Notes under the pieces: model-generated | Database searches by the model: none | What the model saw: only the letters and a program-made list of their open reading frames with translations | What the model was told of the DNA's origin: nothing | NCBI RefSeq assembly: GCF_000611645.1 | Contig: NW_014013544.1 | Location: forward strand, 1,802 to 45,099 | Length of the DNA stretch: 43,298 nucleotides | Direction of reading: 5' to 3' | From: Monoraphidium neglectum | Lineage: Eukaryota; Chlorophyta; Chlorophyceae; Sphaeropleales; Selenastraceae | Program-made: the position numbers and the translations under genes | Shown: in pieces, positions 1-10,437 of the stretch | How the letters are laid out: every line of letters begins with the position of its first letter | How positions within the stretch are numbered: the stretch's first letter is position 1

Positions 1-146
1 GTGCTGATGGGGGGCACAAAGTGCTCGACCACCGCCGCAAAGAGGGAGGCGATGAATAGGAACAGCAGGTCTACTGCATATATGCTAAATACAATCCCAA
101 ACGCAATATACCACCACATGACTGCTGCTGCGTCCGCCGCCGCCGG
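1..146 (-). CDS. Hydrophobic exon of an unidentified membrane protein, cut by the window edge
   Basis: Read on the minus strand, an open frame runs from about 146 to the left edge with no stop. It starts after an in-frame TAG that overlaps a possible CTAG acceptor. A Met codon lies at 119-117 and is followed by WWYIAF, then a strongly hydrophobic stretch (LLFLFIASLFAAVV) and EHFVPPIS. That pattern fits one transmembrane helix followed by a loop. The frame could be the 5' end of a gene starting at 119 or an internal exon starting near 143. I do not recognise the family; an ion channel or transporter is possible but unsupported. An unrelated frame on the same strand at 632-485 starts with MTIEIGLGKFG and could be an upstream exon, but no convincing donor links the two. 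Confidence 0.4.
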
Positions 147-2735
147 TTCCTAGCCGCCGCGCACGCGCGGCGTCGCCCGCCACCCCCGGGCCTGGGCGCT
201 GATGGCCGCCGCTCCGCCGCCAGCCGCCACCTCGCCGCGCCTCGCCGCGCGCGGTCGCTGCCCGCTGATGCGCCGGCGCGCGGGGTGGGGCGCTTGCAGC
301 GCGTGCTTGAATCTTACAGCCTGCTGGGATTTGTGAGGGGGCCGCAAGGGGGTGGAGGCGGTGAGGCATGCTGAGCGGTCGCTCTGGCAACTGGCGGCAC
401 ACCTGCAGTTCGGCGACACGGCCGCGGGCCATGCCTGGCCATGTATGCGTGCAGCACCAGCCCATGCCCATGCATTATCAAACACAGCCCATGCACAGGC
501 TGACCAAGCTGTGGCGAAGCACAGGCAAGCGTGGGCGCGGCTGCAGCGGGAGCGCGTAGGGTGCTGCAGTAGTTAGTGGCGCAGGGGCGCGCGTCAGTGG
601 GCCGAACTTGCCCAGCCCAATCTCAATAGTCATGTAAGTACCTCCTTCGTCGATCCCAGTGAACGCTGCGGCAGCCCTCTCGCGCCCGGGCCGTCAACGC
701 TCTGCCGAACGTCAATGAAACTGCCTGGCCAGGCCACCACCGTGACGACTATGCAAGCATCTCAGCTTGCTGTGATGTGCTTCAGAAGCTCACCAAAGCA
801 CGCAACGACTAGCCTCGTCCGGTCCTTGCCGCGCTCGTTTTGCTGCAGCCCCTTTGTCCTTGGTGTGAAGTCGAGTCGAAGACGCCAAGCAACAGTAACC
901 CTGTTCACAGCTAATCTGCGTCGATCCTCAGGAGACGGCAAGGATGATGCTGCAGCAGCGTCCTATCTCTGCTGGGCCGCTCGCGACCACCGCGAAGTCA
1001 GGCGCAAAGTGTTACGATGCATGGGGTTGAATGAAATGTTATGCGTCAACTCCAGGGGCGTGGCGGCGTGTGTCACCCGTCACCAGGCAAAGGTTGCGGT
1101 GCGGCTTTCTGTTGCCGGGCGATGGCCAACAGCGCACATCGGTGGACGACCAGAGAGGTTAGGGGAAGGTATCGCCTATTCTCAAAGTGGGCGGCCCACC
1201 CTCATTGCCGCAAGGTAGCCAAGGCGTGGCCCACCCACCACCTGCCGACCAACTGAAACGCCCCGCGGGCGAGCGCCTTGCCCGCCCACCCAACGCCTGT
1301 CCCCCGCGCTGCGCCAGCCTCACGAGAAACACATCACTGCCAGTTGCGGTGGTTTATCTCGTCTAGATTGCGTACAGCCCCCTTTCAGGATTTCCAGCGC
1401 CCTGACGACAATGCTCCCAACCGCTGGCTGTGCACACCTGCCGCACGCACAGCGGTTTGATGACGTCAACCCCCTCCCCTCCCCGAACATGCTCATCATT
1501 GCATTTATGCACCTCTTAGCCAGGCGACATCTCAACCCTAAACAAACCCCCGCATGCTGTCTTGGACGCATGAAAGTCCCACCGGACGAATCATGCATAC
1601 GGTATCATGAGGGGCCAACCCAACGCCACCCGTCACAATCTGTGTGTCGCTCATCAGTGCTGGGCAGGGGGCTGTGTTGCATCGCAATCTTCTCGCCCAG
1701 AGACTCCCCGTAATGATCATGATTTGAGATGAGTTGCGGTGGTCCACGTCCCGCGTCTTGTACCCCATTTGTTGCCACCTAATCATTCCCTCACCCAATA
1801 ACACAACAATTGCACATCCAAGCCCAGCCTGTCACCTGGCAACGCATTCTGTTGAGCAGCAGATGCACCTGATGATGCCACGTGGATGGGGCTTGCAGGG
1901 TCTCAGCGCCACATACAGGGACAGCAACTGGTGATGGGTGTAAGCAGAAGTTGTACAGAGTAAGCTGAGGTGCGGTGAGCTTCTTCCTGCTCTTTGAATG
2001 CGGTGTGTTGCAAGCAGCCATGACGAAGGACTGGTCAGCGCTGCTCCCCAGCATCCAACAGCTTTGCGGGCTCACCTCACGCCCCCTCGAATTCTTGTGC
2101 CCCCCCCCCTCATGGCAACTTTATGCAGGTGTCTGCTCACAGTAGCGCACGCCTGCACACGCATGCACCCAAGCACGACCACGCCATACGCGCCGTATCT
2201 GCGCGCCCACACGCAGACCAGCCCGGCGCCCTCACTGCTGTGCTGTTTTAGCACCCAAAGCTGCCACCTTTACCCAGGTGGCCTGGTGTCACGCACTCAA
2301 ATGTGGAGCCTGCAGCCCGCCTCAATCCCTGACACCCTGGTCCGCGTTGCGACCCGCAAGTGCAGCCTGTTGGATGTGAAATTAAGCATGTTTACACCAG
2401 TGCAATTTTTGAAGTCCATGCGTGATCAGTAGCGCAGTCCATATATTGACTCCATGCATCAGATTATCATGACGTCATTGCCAATTTTGTGATTTTTGTT
2501 GGGCAGCGTGCACCTGGCACGCATGGTTTGCGGCAGCAGCAACCTGCCAGCCCTCAAACCAGCGTCACCAATCAGCTCATGCTCCGCCTGCACGGCTGAG
2601 GAGCGAACGCGACATCGTCATGCTTAGTGACGACAATGTGGGGGCGGTCGGCCGACGCAGCCGATCAATGCAGCCGGCGGTGAAAACGCTCGGGAACACG
2701 CCTCTGCCGCCGACCCCACTGCCACCATCCGACGA
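147..2735. other. 2.6-kb stretch with no convincing gene
   Basis: No frame here combines a good start, splice sites and a recognisable protein. It holds GC-rich low-complexity sequence near 150-300, a short C-run at 2099-2109, and scattered frames of 60-167 codons that look like chance. The right end (about 2450-2735) is the 3' flank of the secreted Ser/Pro-rich gene on the minus strand. Confidence 0.5.
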
Positions 2736-3170
2736 TCACAGCACCAGCAGCACCACCGCTCCCATCGCCCCTGCGAGCAGGGTCTGGACGGTCGCGGCAC
2801 CCGCAGTGCTCTTGGGTGCAGCGGCAGGCGCCGCAACGGGGGACGGCGAGGGGCTGGGGCTGGGGCTAGGGCTGGGGCTAGGGCTGGGGCTCCCCTTTTT
2901 GCTCCACGCAGCGCCAGTGGCGTTGGGCGCGACCAGGCCACCAAGCATGCCGGCGACCATGCCGCGCGTCGAGCTGGTGTTGCTTGCCGTGTCATTCAGC
3001 AAGCCGATCGCTGCCGTCTTGGCTAGGTCTGTAATGCCGCCCAAGAGCGTGCCGAACAGGCCCGGGGCTGGCGAGGGCGACGGTGCAGGCGCGGGCGACG
3101 GCGCCTGGCCCGCAGCAGGGCCCGCGATCAGGGCCATAAGAGTCAGCAGGATCAGCACGGCGCGATTCAT
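2736..3170 (-). CDS. Small secreted Ser/Pro-rich arabinogalactan-like protein with probable GPI anchor
   Basis: This is a single-exon gene of 144 residues if translation starts at the Met codon at 3170-3168 (MNRAV...). An in-frame Met six codons upstream at 3188 is also possible. I prefer the inner Met because a clean signal peptide follows at once (LILLTLMALIAGPAAGQ, cleavage likely after AAG or GQ). The mature chain has an APSPAPAPSPSP tract, a central domain with three N-glycosylation sequons (NDT, NTS, NAT), a second Ser-Pro tract of about nine SP units, and an Ala-rich linker. It ends in a hydrophobic tail (LLAGAMGAVVLLVL). Signal peptide, SP/AP modules and hydrophobic C-terminus are the layout of classical arabinogalactan proteins (hydroxyproline-rich, GPI-anchored cell-surface glycoproteins). 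The AGP role is inference; no enzymatic domain is visible. Confidence 0.72.
   Translation of the reverse strand: MNRAVLILLTLMALIAGPAAGQAPSPAPAPSPSPAPGLFGTLLGGITDLAKTAAIGLLNDTASNTSSTRGMVAGMLGGLVAPNATGAAWSKKGSPSPSPSPSPSPSPSPSPVAAPAAAPKSTAGAATVQTLLAGAMGAVVLLVL
2849..2892. repeat. GGGGCT/AGGGCT hexamer array coding for the Ser-Pro tract
   Basis: About seven tandem six-base units alternate between GGGGCT and AGGGCT on the plus strand. On the gene strand each unit encodes Ser-Pro, so the second SP tract of the arabinogalactan-like protein has grown by hexamer duplication and should vary in length between strains. Confidence 0.75.
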
Positions 3171-3907
3171 AATGAAGGTGGCCGACACTGCTCAGCCAGC
3201 GAACTATTACGGATCAGGCAGCGATCGGATTTCTGGGATATGACGGGGCAAAGTTCACAAAGATTTCCCTGTTAGCAGGCATGCTACGACGGCGAAAAGC
3301 GATGGAAGCTCACCCATCAACGGCTCCCGCGGCCCGCGTGTCACCCAGGTGATGAAGCAAACAACGCGTCGACCGATGCAGGGGGTTTGCAATGTTGCTA
3401 TAAACAATGGCTGAGTTCCGCAGCCCTGTGGCGAGTTGCATCGCGGAGTACGATGAGCATCTCTGCAAGGCCAGGAACTCCCTTGCACCGCCCCTGCCTG
3501 GCAGCCGAGACCTAGTGCTGGGGTCCCAGCTGAAGCATCTCTCTCCTTTGAAAGTGCAGGTTCAAGTGGGTCATCATGCGGCTTGTTTGTGTGTGTGGAC
3601 AATCCAGTCCTTGCATACACTGCTGCTTGCCACACTCACTCTCTGTATTGCGTGCGTCTGGGATGTTATTGATTGCCGCCAGGCGCGCGCACCACCAGCC
3701 GCGTGCCATCCGCCCCACACCAGCACGGCCTGCTGCTTGCTGCTCATGGTAATGACTGAGAACCCTGGCTGTACTGCCTCCTGTAACAGGCTGACCCTAC
3801 CCTGTTGCATGACGCTAAGTGGGCTCTTGGTGCGTGGCCAGACACTAAGTGGGATCCTGGGCAGGCGCTAAGTGTGCACTAGCGCGTGGCTCGGCGCTAA
3901 CCTCGCA
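3171..3907. other. Upstream region of the secreted gene, with short degenerate repeats
   Basis: The first few hundred bases are the 5' flank of the minus-strand secreted gene. A plus-strand frame starting at 3407 (MAEFRSPVASC...) has a fair start context and coding-like first 50 codons, but no partner exon or good donor was found, so I do not call it. Between 3811 and 3925 the motif CGCTAAGTG or ACTAAGTG recurs at about 3813, 3843 and 3865, with the related CGCTAACC near 3895 and CACTAGCGC twice. Confidence 0.4.
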
Positions 3908-4169
3908 CTAGCGCCGCACTAACACAAGTGTCGGGTCAATGCCAGTTAGCACGGGGCGAGTGCGATCCTTGGTCGTAGTGACGGCGGCCCCTCCAAATTC
4001 ATGCAGTACCGTAACGGACTTCTCGTCTCTGCTTGGATGATCAGGCATAGTTGATGTGCGGTACCATGCTGATCGTGTTTGTCAGACTCACCTTGCAAAA
4101 ACAGCTGCTTGCCATATTTGAGGCCGCCTGTTGCGTCCAGGTTGGTGGCCAGCCCCTCCAAACACCACA
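3908..4169 (-). CDS. Unrecognised two-exon fragment (3' end of a gene or a relic)
   Basis: Exon 4169-4092 follows a CTATACAG acceptor and reads WCLEGLATNLDATGGLKYG..., ending at a strong donor (CAAG then GTGAGT). A 65-base intron and a GCAGAG acceptor lead to exon 4026-3908, which restores frame (DEKSVTVLHEFGGAAV...) and ends at TAG (3910-3908). Two matching splice sites and smooth amino-acid composition argue for real coding sequence, but the first exon needs an upstream partner ending in phase 1 and I could not place one. A possible upstream exon at 4864-4803 ends at a good GTAAGA donor, but its phase does not fit simply. I do not recognise the family. It may be a small gene, the tail of a longer one, or a decayed copy. 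Confidence 0.35.
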
Positions 4170-4190
4170 CTGTATAGTTTGCACCATTTT

Positions 4191-4223
4191 CTAAACAGCA
4201 CGCTTTTCTGCGTGCATGTTTAG
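4191..4223. repeat. Inverted repeat able to form a 13-bp hairpin
   Basis: CTAAACAGCACGC (4191-4203) is followed by a six-base loop TTTTCT and then GCGTGC-A-TGTTTAG (4210-4223). This gives a 13-bp perfect stem interrupted only by one bulged A. It lies just upstream (gene sense) of the unrecognised minus-strand exon. It could be a MITE-like end or structured RNA; its role is unknown. Confidence 0.6.
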
Positions 4224-5113
4224 AGGTAATTCACGCATCTGTCAGGCACGGGCATGCATCGCAGAGGTCTGCCGAGGCTCCAGCACACATCCATGCCATG
4301 CACTCAGCGACTGTTGAGCCAGGCAAGGCGGGGGCCCACGCGGGCAGGGGAACGCCTCAGGGGTGCCAGGCAGGTGCAGTGCGCACATGCAGGCTGCACC
4401 TGCAAGCCTTAAGACCCATTCTCTGCACGCGCATCGGTATGACTCAGGCGGAACCGCGACAAGCAGGGTCCCGCGGCATTACATGAGATAGCAGGTGATG
4501 AGGCCTTGCATGAAGGGCTAGGTGTTCCTAGATGCTGGCTGGCCCTGCCAGCAGGGCAAAGAGAACGGGCAGGAGATGCGCATGAGCGATGCAGTAACAT
4601 GACCGTGTGCGCGCTTAGCTGTGGCGCAGCTGGACAAGAAACCACAAGTAAACTAGAACCGTAAGAACAGGGGAAGGTATCAGGATGACACAAGGCGCCT
4701 GAAGGGAAGGCGGCTGTTCACGTCGTGCGACGGGTCTTGCACCGCCGCGCTAGCTCAAAGGTCGGCCAGGCAAGCGTGTGCGCGGCTACAAGCACCTCTT
4801 ACCAGGGATCCCTGGGCCAGCTCAGGGACTGCGACGTGCCCCCTGTATTGCGGCCCGCACGCGCCTGGCCGGGCACAACCGATGACCAACACAAACATCG
4901 AACATGAGAGATCTCGGGCAGTGGACGAAAAAGAAGGATGCAGTCAAGAGTCAAGCGTGGCGATTTCATATCTAGCTGAGGCTGCTGCAGGACCTTGCCG
5001 CCAGCCCCTATCGGTGCACCTGCACAATGCCGCTGGCGCCGTTGACGGCCGCCACCAGCACAAGCGGCTCCGTGGTCGCTGCAGCTGAAATGCTGCCTGC
5101 CGCTGCGCCGCCG
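4224..5113. other. 3' flank of ISCA1, no firm gene
   Basis: Nothing recognisable apart from the possible small exon at 4864-4803 on the minus strand. The stretch lies downstream of the minus-strand ISCA1 gene and probably includes its 3' end. Confidence 0.4.
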
Positions 5114-5302
5114 CCATGGCAGCAGCAGCTGCTGCTGCTGCTGCTGCTGCTGCTGCGAATGTTGCTGCGAATGCTGCTGCGAATGCTGATTCTACTGCTT
5201 TGAAGGGTACTGTTCCTGCTGCGACTGCTGTTGCTGCTGCGACGGCTGCTGCCGCCATCGCTGCTGTGGCTGCTTGTGTTGCTGCTGCCGCCGCCGCAGC
5301 AG
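5114..5302. repeat. Imperfect CTG/CAG triplet repeat in the ISCA1 3' flank
   Basis: An almost pure run of GCT/GCA triplets starts near 5118, then decays into GCTGCGAAT and GCTGCGACT variants and GCCGCC blocks up to about 5302. It begins only seven bases past the ISCA1 stop codon, so it probably lies in that gene's 3' UTR, where the transcript would read as CAG-rich. Alanine- and serine-rich frames across it are by-products of the repeat and are not called. Confidence 0.8.
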
Positions 5303-5308
5303 CATGCC

Positions 5309-6313
5309 TCAAGTGGTGAAAGACTCGCCGCAGCCGCAAGACCCCTGGGAAGCGCGGGATTGTGGCGTGCAGAGAGCTTGCTGACGGGTACCAGCCAGCC
5401 AGCATGAGACAACACCAGCCTACCCAGTGCACAACCCAGCAACCGAGTATGCACCCACAGGTCACAGCGACGAAAAGACAAAATGAAACCCCGCTCACCT
5501 TTGCATTTGGGTTGATGAAGACAAACTCGGACCTGACGTGCAAGGACCCGGCACACGCGGACGATGGGTCAGCGACAGACAGGAGAGTCTGCGACGCGGC
5601 CCACCGCTCGCACTGAGCTGCAACAGCAAACACTGAGCGCCGAGCGCCTGGCGCGACACGTGCACGTTTTCCCACGCTTCTGCATACAGTCTTGCGCTAG
5701 ATGCGATCCCGGCGTTTCGCCCTGCCGCTCACTTCAGCTCGTCCTGCACAAAGTCCATCTTAGTGCCCAGTACGTGCATGAGCGCTGCTGGGTCGATGAG
5801 CATGCGAACCCCATGGTCCTCCACCAGCTCGTCAAACCTACCCTTCTGGTCTGCAATTAGTTAGCACCGAGTCCGTAATGCATCAGAGGTGCAGGGGGCA
5901 GCACGTTGCTTGGTGTGCTGCATGTGGGCGCATGCAGCACGGCTGACGCACGCTGCAGGTGTTGCCTACCGGAATAGTTCAGCGTGTAGCTTAGGCCGCT
6001 GCAACCACGCTTTTTTACACCCAATTTTATGAACTCCTGCAGCGGCGAGGACCCAGGAAGGCGTGAGAGGATGGATAGGCACAACCCTGGCGCGATCCGG
6101 CCGCACGGGCACGTTGAAGCTATCAAGTAAGGACTGAGTGCCCAGTCTTACCTTGTGACGCTGCGCAAGAAGCTCCCGGATGCGCGATGCTGCTGCATCG
6201 GTGAGTTCCACGACCGCCTTGCGCGCACGGGGATTGCTGGCCGCTCCTCTGGCCACGTCCGTTGCCAATTGAGACGCGGCCTGCACGAGCCGAGCCAGCG
6301 AGGACTGCACCAT
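5309..6313 (-). CDS. ISCA1: A-type iron-sulfur cluster carrier, ISCA1 family
   Basis: Five exons (6313-6152, 6036-5970, 5850-5733, 5532-5499, 5344-5309) join in phase to give 138 residues, the usual size. The start MVQSSLARL is shared with the duplicated copy, which supports it. Residues 1-33 look like a mitochondrial presequence. Then come [16 protein letters not shown], the signature [14 protein letters not shown] with the first cluster-binding cysteine (C66), [29 protein letters not shown], and the C-terminal [11 protein letters not shown] supplying C130 and C132. All three cysteines of the A-type scaffold are present. The family binds Fe-S or iron and passes clusters to target proteins with IBA57 and ISCA2 in mitochondria; the location here is inferred from the N-terminus. 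All introns use GT-AG. The CAG repeat lies directly downstream. Confidence 0.93.
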
Positions 6314-6925
6314 GCCGGGAGCGCCCCCGCTGGAAAAAGTTCTTTCCGTGTGTTTTGTGGTATGGACTTTGTGTCTATGTTGCCGCCCGCTGTTCACTTG
6401 GGAATGACGTTGATACTATAATATGTGCGGCTGGAACGTGGCTTGGCTTGGTTACTTGGTTGTCACGCTGCCACTGTCGCGTTGCCATGCACACATTCCA
6501 CTTTGCATGCACAGCGTTGACTCTTGCGGCGTTGCGTGATTGCACTGTGTTCCCAGCGTTTGCACAGCAACGCCTTGTGCGGAGTCACAAGAGTTGGTCA
6601 ATGCTCGTTGTGAGCGCTCAAGGCGACGGTCGACGCCCACCCCACAAGCCCAACAGCAGGGGTGCTGAGGACCCAACAACACAACAAGCACGACAACCTC
6701 CATGTGAAACCGCCATGCTTTGTCGATATCACACACTGAGGGGTCTGGTACTGCTCAAGCAAAGGTTGCAGTGACTGTGACATCAGCAGCTGTCGAGCAC
6801 TGCAGCCTGTTGCTTCTGAATATCGCTGTGCTTTGCACTTCAGGGTCTTGGATTTGGGCATCAAATTGCACAGCAGACAGGCAGGCAGGCAGGCACCTGC
6901 GGCGTTTCAAGGTGTGAATAAGCGC
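5490..6925. repeat. Tandem segmental duplication, copy A
   Basis: This segment carries ISCA1 exons 1-4 plus about 600 bp of 5' flank. It matches the segment at 7680-9390 in exons, introns and flank. Clear flank matches are 6520-6610 with 8800-8890 (the CCCAGCGTTTGCACAGC region) and 6737-6900 with 9180-9345 (the CTGAGGGGTCTGGTACTGCTCAA and GGCAGGCAGGCAGG regions). Boundaries are approximate. The last ISCA1 exon lies outside the repeated part. Confidence 0.75.
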
Positions 6926-7679
6926 AGAAGTATTGTGTGGCGAAGGCTGACTGCCAGCCGCCACGAGCGAGTGATGCTCGCTGCGTCACGGGATTTAAAC
7001 CTGGAACTTTGAATTCGCGAGACGGCAGCAGGTTGGAACGATACCAGCGGAGCAAAAGCATGCCGGTGGTGCATATAATCCTGCATCTCACAACTCCACA
7101 AGGCACACACACTCAACTCGACAAGGCACAGCTAACTGTCAAAAAGGCAAAGCAGCAGCCATGCGGCAGCCACCCAGCAGCCAAGCCGCAGCCCCAACCA
7201 GTGAAAGACAAAGTGAGGGCTGCGCACCCGCAAGAGCCGCGGCATGCGCTCAAACCCAATCCGCCTGCCCCTCGGCGCCACCGCACACGTCATGGGCGGA
7301 CCGCCAGCTGGCACCCGGCACCACAAGCGCGGCCGAGTGCATGGAGAGGGGCGTGCGTGCGTCAGTCATGGGCCGCAGTGCATTTCTGAAAAGACCTTGA
7401 TCACATCACCTGTGAGTGATGAGAGCGGACGGCGGGGTCGCGGAGTGTTTGGGAGGCCTGGGCTCGAAGCCGCGCATGTGTGCGGACGGTTGATTGGGAA
7501 TAGTCTGACCTGGCTGACATGAGGGGTGCATTTGGGGGTCCGACACAGCTAACCTGGAGGCAAGCCGGCGCATTCTAAGATCTGCTTTGCACAACGATGC
7601 GTCCCATGAAAACGTACTTTCTCACAATCAGCTGGTGCGCGGCAGGGGGAGCCAACCAACCAAGCTGATGTGCACCGCT
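6926..7679. other. Spacer between the duplicated copies
   Basis: No recognisable gene. If copy B of the ISCA duplication has a terminal exon it should lie here (roughly 7400-7680, minus strand). I looked for a CGCGES-like coding segment and did not find one. Confidence 0.5.
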
Positions 7680-9390
7680 CACCCTTGGCTTTTTCTTGAT
7701 GTACACCAACTCAGGCCTGAAGTTTGAGTCCCGGGCACAACCGGACAATGAAGTGATTACGCAATGATATAGCGGACTTTGCGATGATCTGTAGCAGTGA
7801 GCCGCAACAGCAATTGCTCCGTGCTGAACGCCCGGCGCGACACATGTTCACGTTCGCCCGCTCTGCTGCACACACTCGGCGCGTTGTGCCGCATGCAGCC
7901 TCCCCATCTCGCCCGGCGGCTCACTTGTTCTTGAATCTCCTGTAGTCCAACTTGAGCCCCGCTACGTGCATGAGCGCGGATGGGTCGATCAGTATGCGCA
8001 CCCCCTTGTCCTCCATCAGCTCGTCAAACCTACCCTTCTCACCTGCAATTGGCCGGGACAAAATCAGTGATGCATTGCAGGTGAGGGGGGCAGCACGTTG
8101 CTGGGTGTGCGGCATGTGCGCACATGCAGCACTGCTGACGCACGCAGCGGCGCGCGACGCCTGAATGGCCATGCTGCTTGTGTTGCTCACTGCAAAAGCT
8201 GATCTCGTGCACCATGTCTCGCTTTCCAAGCTTCTTGACACTCAGCTTCAGATACTCCTGCAGCAGCGAGGACCCGATACGGCGTGAGACGCACAAGCAC
8301 GACCCTGGCGTGATCTGGCCGCACGGGCACGCTGGTGCGTGAGCAAAATAAAATGGATTCCCATACTCACCCTTCCCCCATTCGTAAGGAGCTGCCGGAC
8401 GTGCGATGCTGCTGCATCGGTGAGTTCCACGACCTTCTTGTCCCCCCGCAGAACGTTGGCCGCCCCTGTCAAGCTCTTAGAAATTGGGATTGCGGCCTGA
8501 ACGAGCCGAGCCAGCGAGGACTGCACCATGCGAGGAGAGCCCCTTCTGAAAGAATTCTCCCCGTGTGTATAATATTACACCAAGATGTTGCAGGCGCTTT
8601 GTCTACGACGTCAACCCCGAATCAGGTGGAGATGACATTGATATGTGCGGCTGGCAAGTTGCAGTGGCTTGATCACTTGGATGGCGACAGCGCGCTACAC
8701 TGACCTGACACTGACCACCTGATCTCATGTGTCCGTCACCGAGCGTCCTGCTCTTCCTGCACGACGCACATCCTGCCCACTCTACAAACAGGTTTGACGC
8801 ATGCGGTGTTTTGTGAATGCAGCGCATCCCCAGCATTTGCTCAGCGACGCCTGCTGTGGGGAAACACCGCAGAGCTGGTCAATGTTCGTTTCTTGCGCAC
8901 TAGGCCCTCTACGATCGATGCCCATCACAGCAGCCCAAGGGCAGGGTGGTGGAGGCCCCGAAAGCACAACTCAACAAAACACAGGGACAACACAAGTGTT
9001 CTTCAACTACCTTGGCGATGTAGTCGGCCTTCGCCATTTCAACGGGCACGCATACCTAGGTAACTCGTAACAAGTGGGTCAGTGGGCGGCAAGCAGTGGG
9101 GTGCTCAAAGCGAGTCGTGTGTCCCTGCTCCCCATACGTGCTCCACCAGGTAATGATACAAAAGCCACGTCAGAGTAGACACTGAGGGGCCTCGTACTGC
9201 TCAAACCAAGGTTGCAGTGGTGGTGGCATCACCAGCTTTCAAGCGCTCAAGTCTGTTGCTTCTGAGCGTTGCTGGGACTGGCACTGGCTGAAGGTTCACT
9301 TTCGTGGGCTTGGGCATGGCATAGCATGGCAGGCAGGCAGGCACCTGCAGCCTGTCAACGTGCACAGGAGCACAACGAGGCAAGTAGGCA
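7680..9390. repeat. Tandem segmental duplication, copy B
   Basis: This is the partner of 5490-6925, in the same orientation and offset by roughly 2.2-2.4 kb. Coding parts are more alike in structure than in sequence, while patches of intron and 5' flank still align by eye. This suggests an old tandem duplication that included the promoter. Boundaries are approximate. Confidence 0.72.
7683..8529 (-). CDS. Divergent ISCA-like paralogue lacking the cluster-binding cysteines
   Basis: Exons 8529-8371, 8257-8191, 8042-7925 and 7716-7683 mirror ISCA1 exons 1-4. The last three have identical lengths (67, 118, 34 bases), and intron phases and splice sites are kept. The protein starts [13 protein letters not shown] like ISCA1 and keeps [16 protein letters not shown] and KGRFDELMEDKGVRILIDPSAL. 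The signature block is replaced: [10 protein letters not shown] becomes KKLGKRDMVH, so the first cysteine position is Lys. Exon 4 reads PELVYIKKKPR in place of [11 protein letters not shown]. No terminal CGCGES exon was found, so the C-terminus is unresolved; splicing into 7576-7542 (QILECAG...) or reading through are options. An open frame without the known chemistry suggests a neofunctionalised or decaying duplicate, not an active Fe-S carrier. If exon 3 were not spliced it would stop at TGA 7923-7921. Confidence 0.72.
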
Positions 9391-9792
9391 AGTATCACAA
9401 CGTCGCTGGCCTGTACATTTTCGGTTCTGGTACAAAAGGCCTGGAGGGAAGCAGGCACATCCCATGTATTTCACATCTACCCGTCAACTTGAGGCGCTTC
9501 ATGATACCATACAAGCGAGTGTACATTACTTGTGCCTCTCCAGGAACGAACACAGCAGGAAATGGCCACCGTACGCATCTCATCCCTTGTGTGTTCCTGT
9601 GATGGATCACGTATTGATATATGTGTACAAGAAACATTCAATAATGAGCTTCTATTGAGATCTGACGAACATACTCTCAAAAACGATCACTGCGTAAAAT
9701 CAATCACACCGCATGATTATGGTATCGTAAAGGCAACAGAACGTGAGCAGCAGCAGCATTCGGCCAGCGGTCGCCGCAGCAAAGTTGGCGGC
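9391..9792. other. 5' flank of the GT61 gene
   Basis: AT-richer sequence lies between the duplication and the glycosyltransferase start. No gene is visible. An upstream frame runs into the GT61 start codon but has non-coding composition before 9793. The region probably holds the promoter and 5' UTR. Confidence 0.5.
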
Positions 9793-10317
9793 ATGCGTGC
9801 GGCACGCTCGCCCCAGGCGCCACTGACGCCCTGCTGCCCATCGGCGCCGTGCTCCTCCTCAGCCCTGGCTCAATTGCCGAAACAGCTGCTGATTATGTTT
9901 ATGCTGCTGATGATGCTGCTGCTATTGCCTCCAAGCCCCGGCGCGTGTGCTGCCAGCACGGGCCAACCGTCCCCGCCCAGCTCACCGTCGCCGGACTCAC
10001 TCTGCAGCAAGGCCGGCGCCTTCCCAGCAGCCTCCGTCCCCAGCGGCATGACGTGGGCGGGGAACATCCTCAAGGTGTACCATAACCTGTATCACCACAA
10101 CGGCAAGTGGTACGTGGTGACTGGGCCCGGGTCGAATGAGTCTGAGGTTGATACCGGCATGTCACTCAACACGCAAGTCATCAAGCTCCCCGCGGCTGAC
10201 GTGCCTGCCTTCCAGGCCAACCTCAAGAAGGTGATTTTGGAGAGAATAGATATTGTTTCATTGTTTGAGCGTGTGCATGTGAGGATGTGTGTGTGCATGT
10301 GTGTGCACCTGTGCTAC

Positions 10318-10353
<36 letters not shown>

Positions 10354-10387
10354 GCGCGCGCGCGCTCGCGTGCGTGTGTGTGTGTGT

Positions 10388-10437
<50 letters not shown>

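Noticed and set aside
3407..3871. Plus-strand frame starting MAEFRSPVASC
   Set aside because: It has a fair start but no downstream exon, weak donor candidates and no domain. The second half has non-coding composition.
4944..5675. Ala- and Ser-rich frames across the CTG repeat
   Set aside because: They are by-products of the triplet repeat and overlap ISCA1 exons in other frames.
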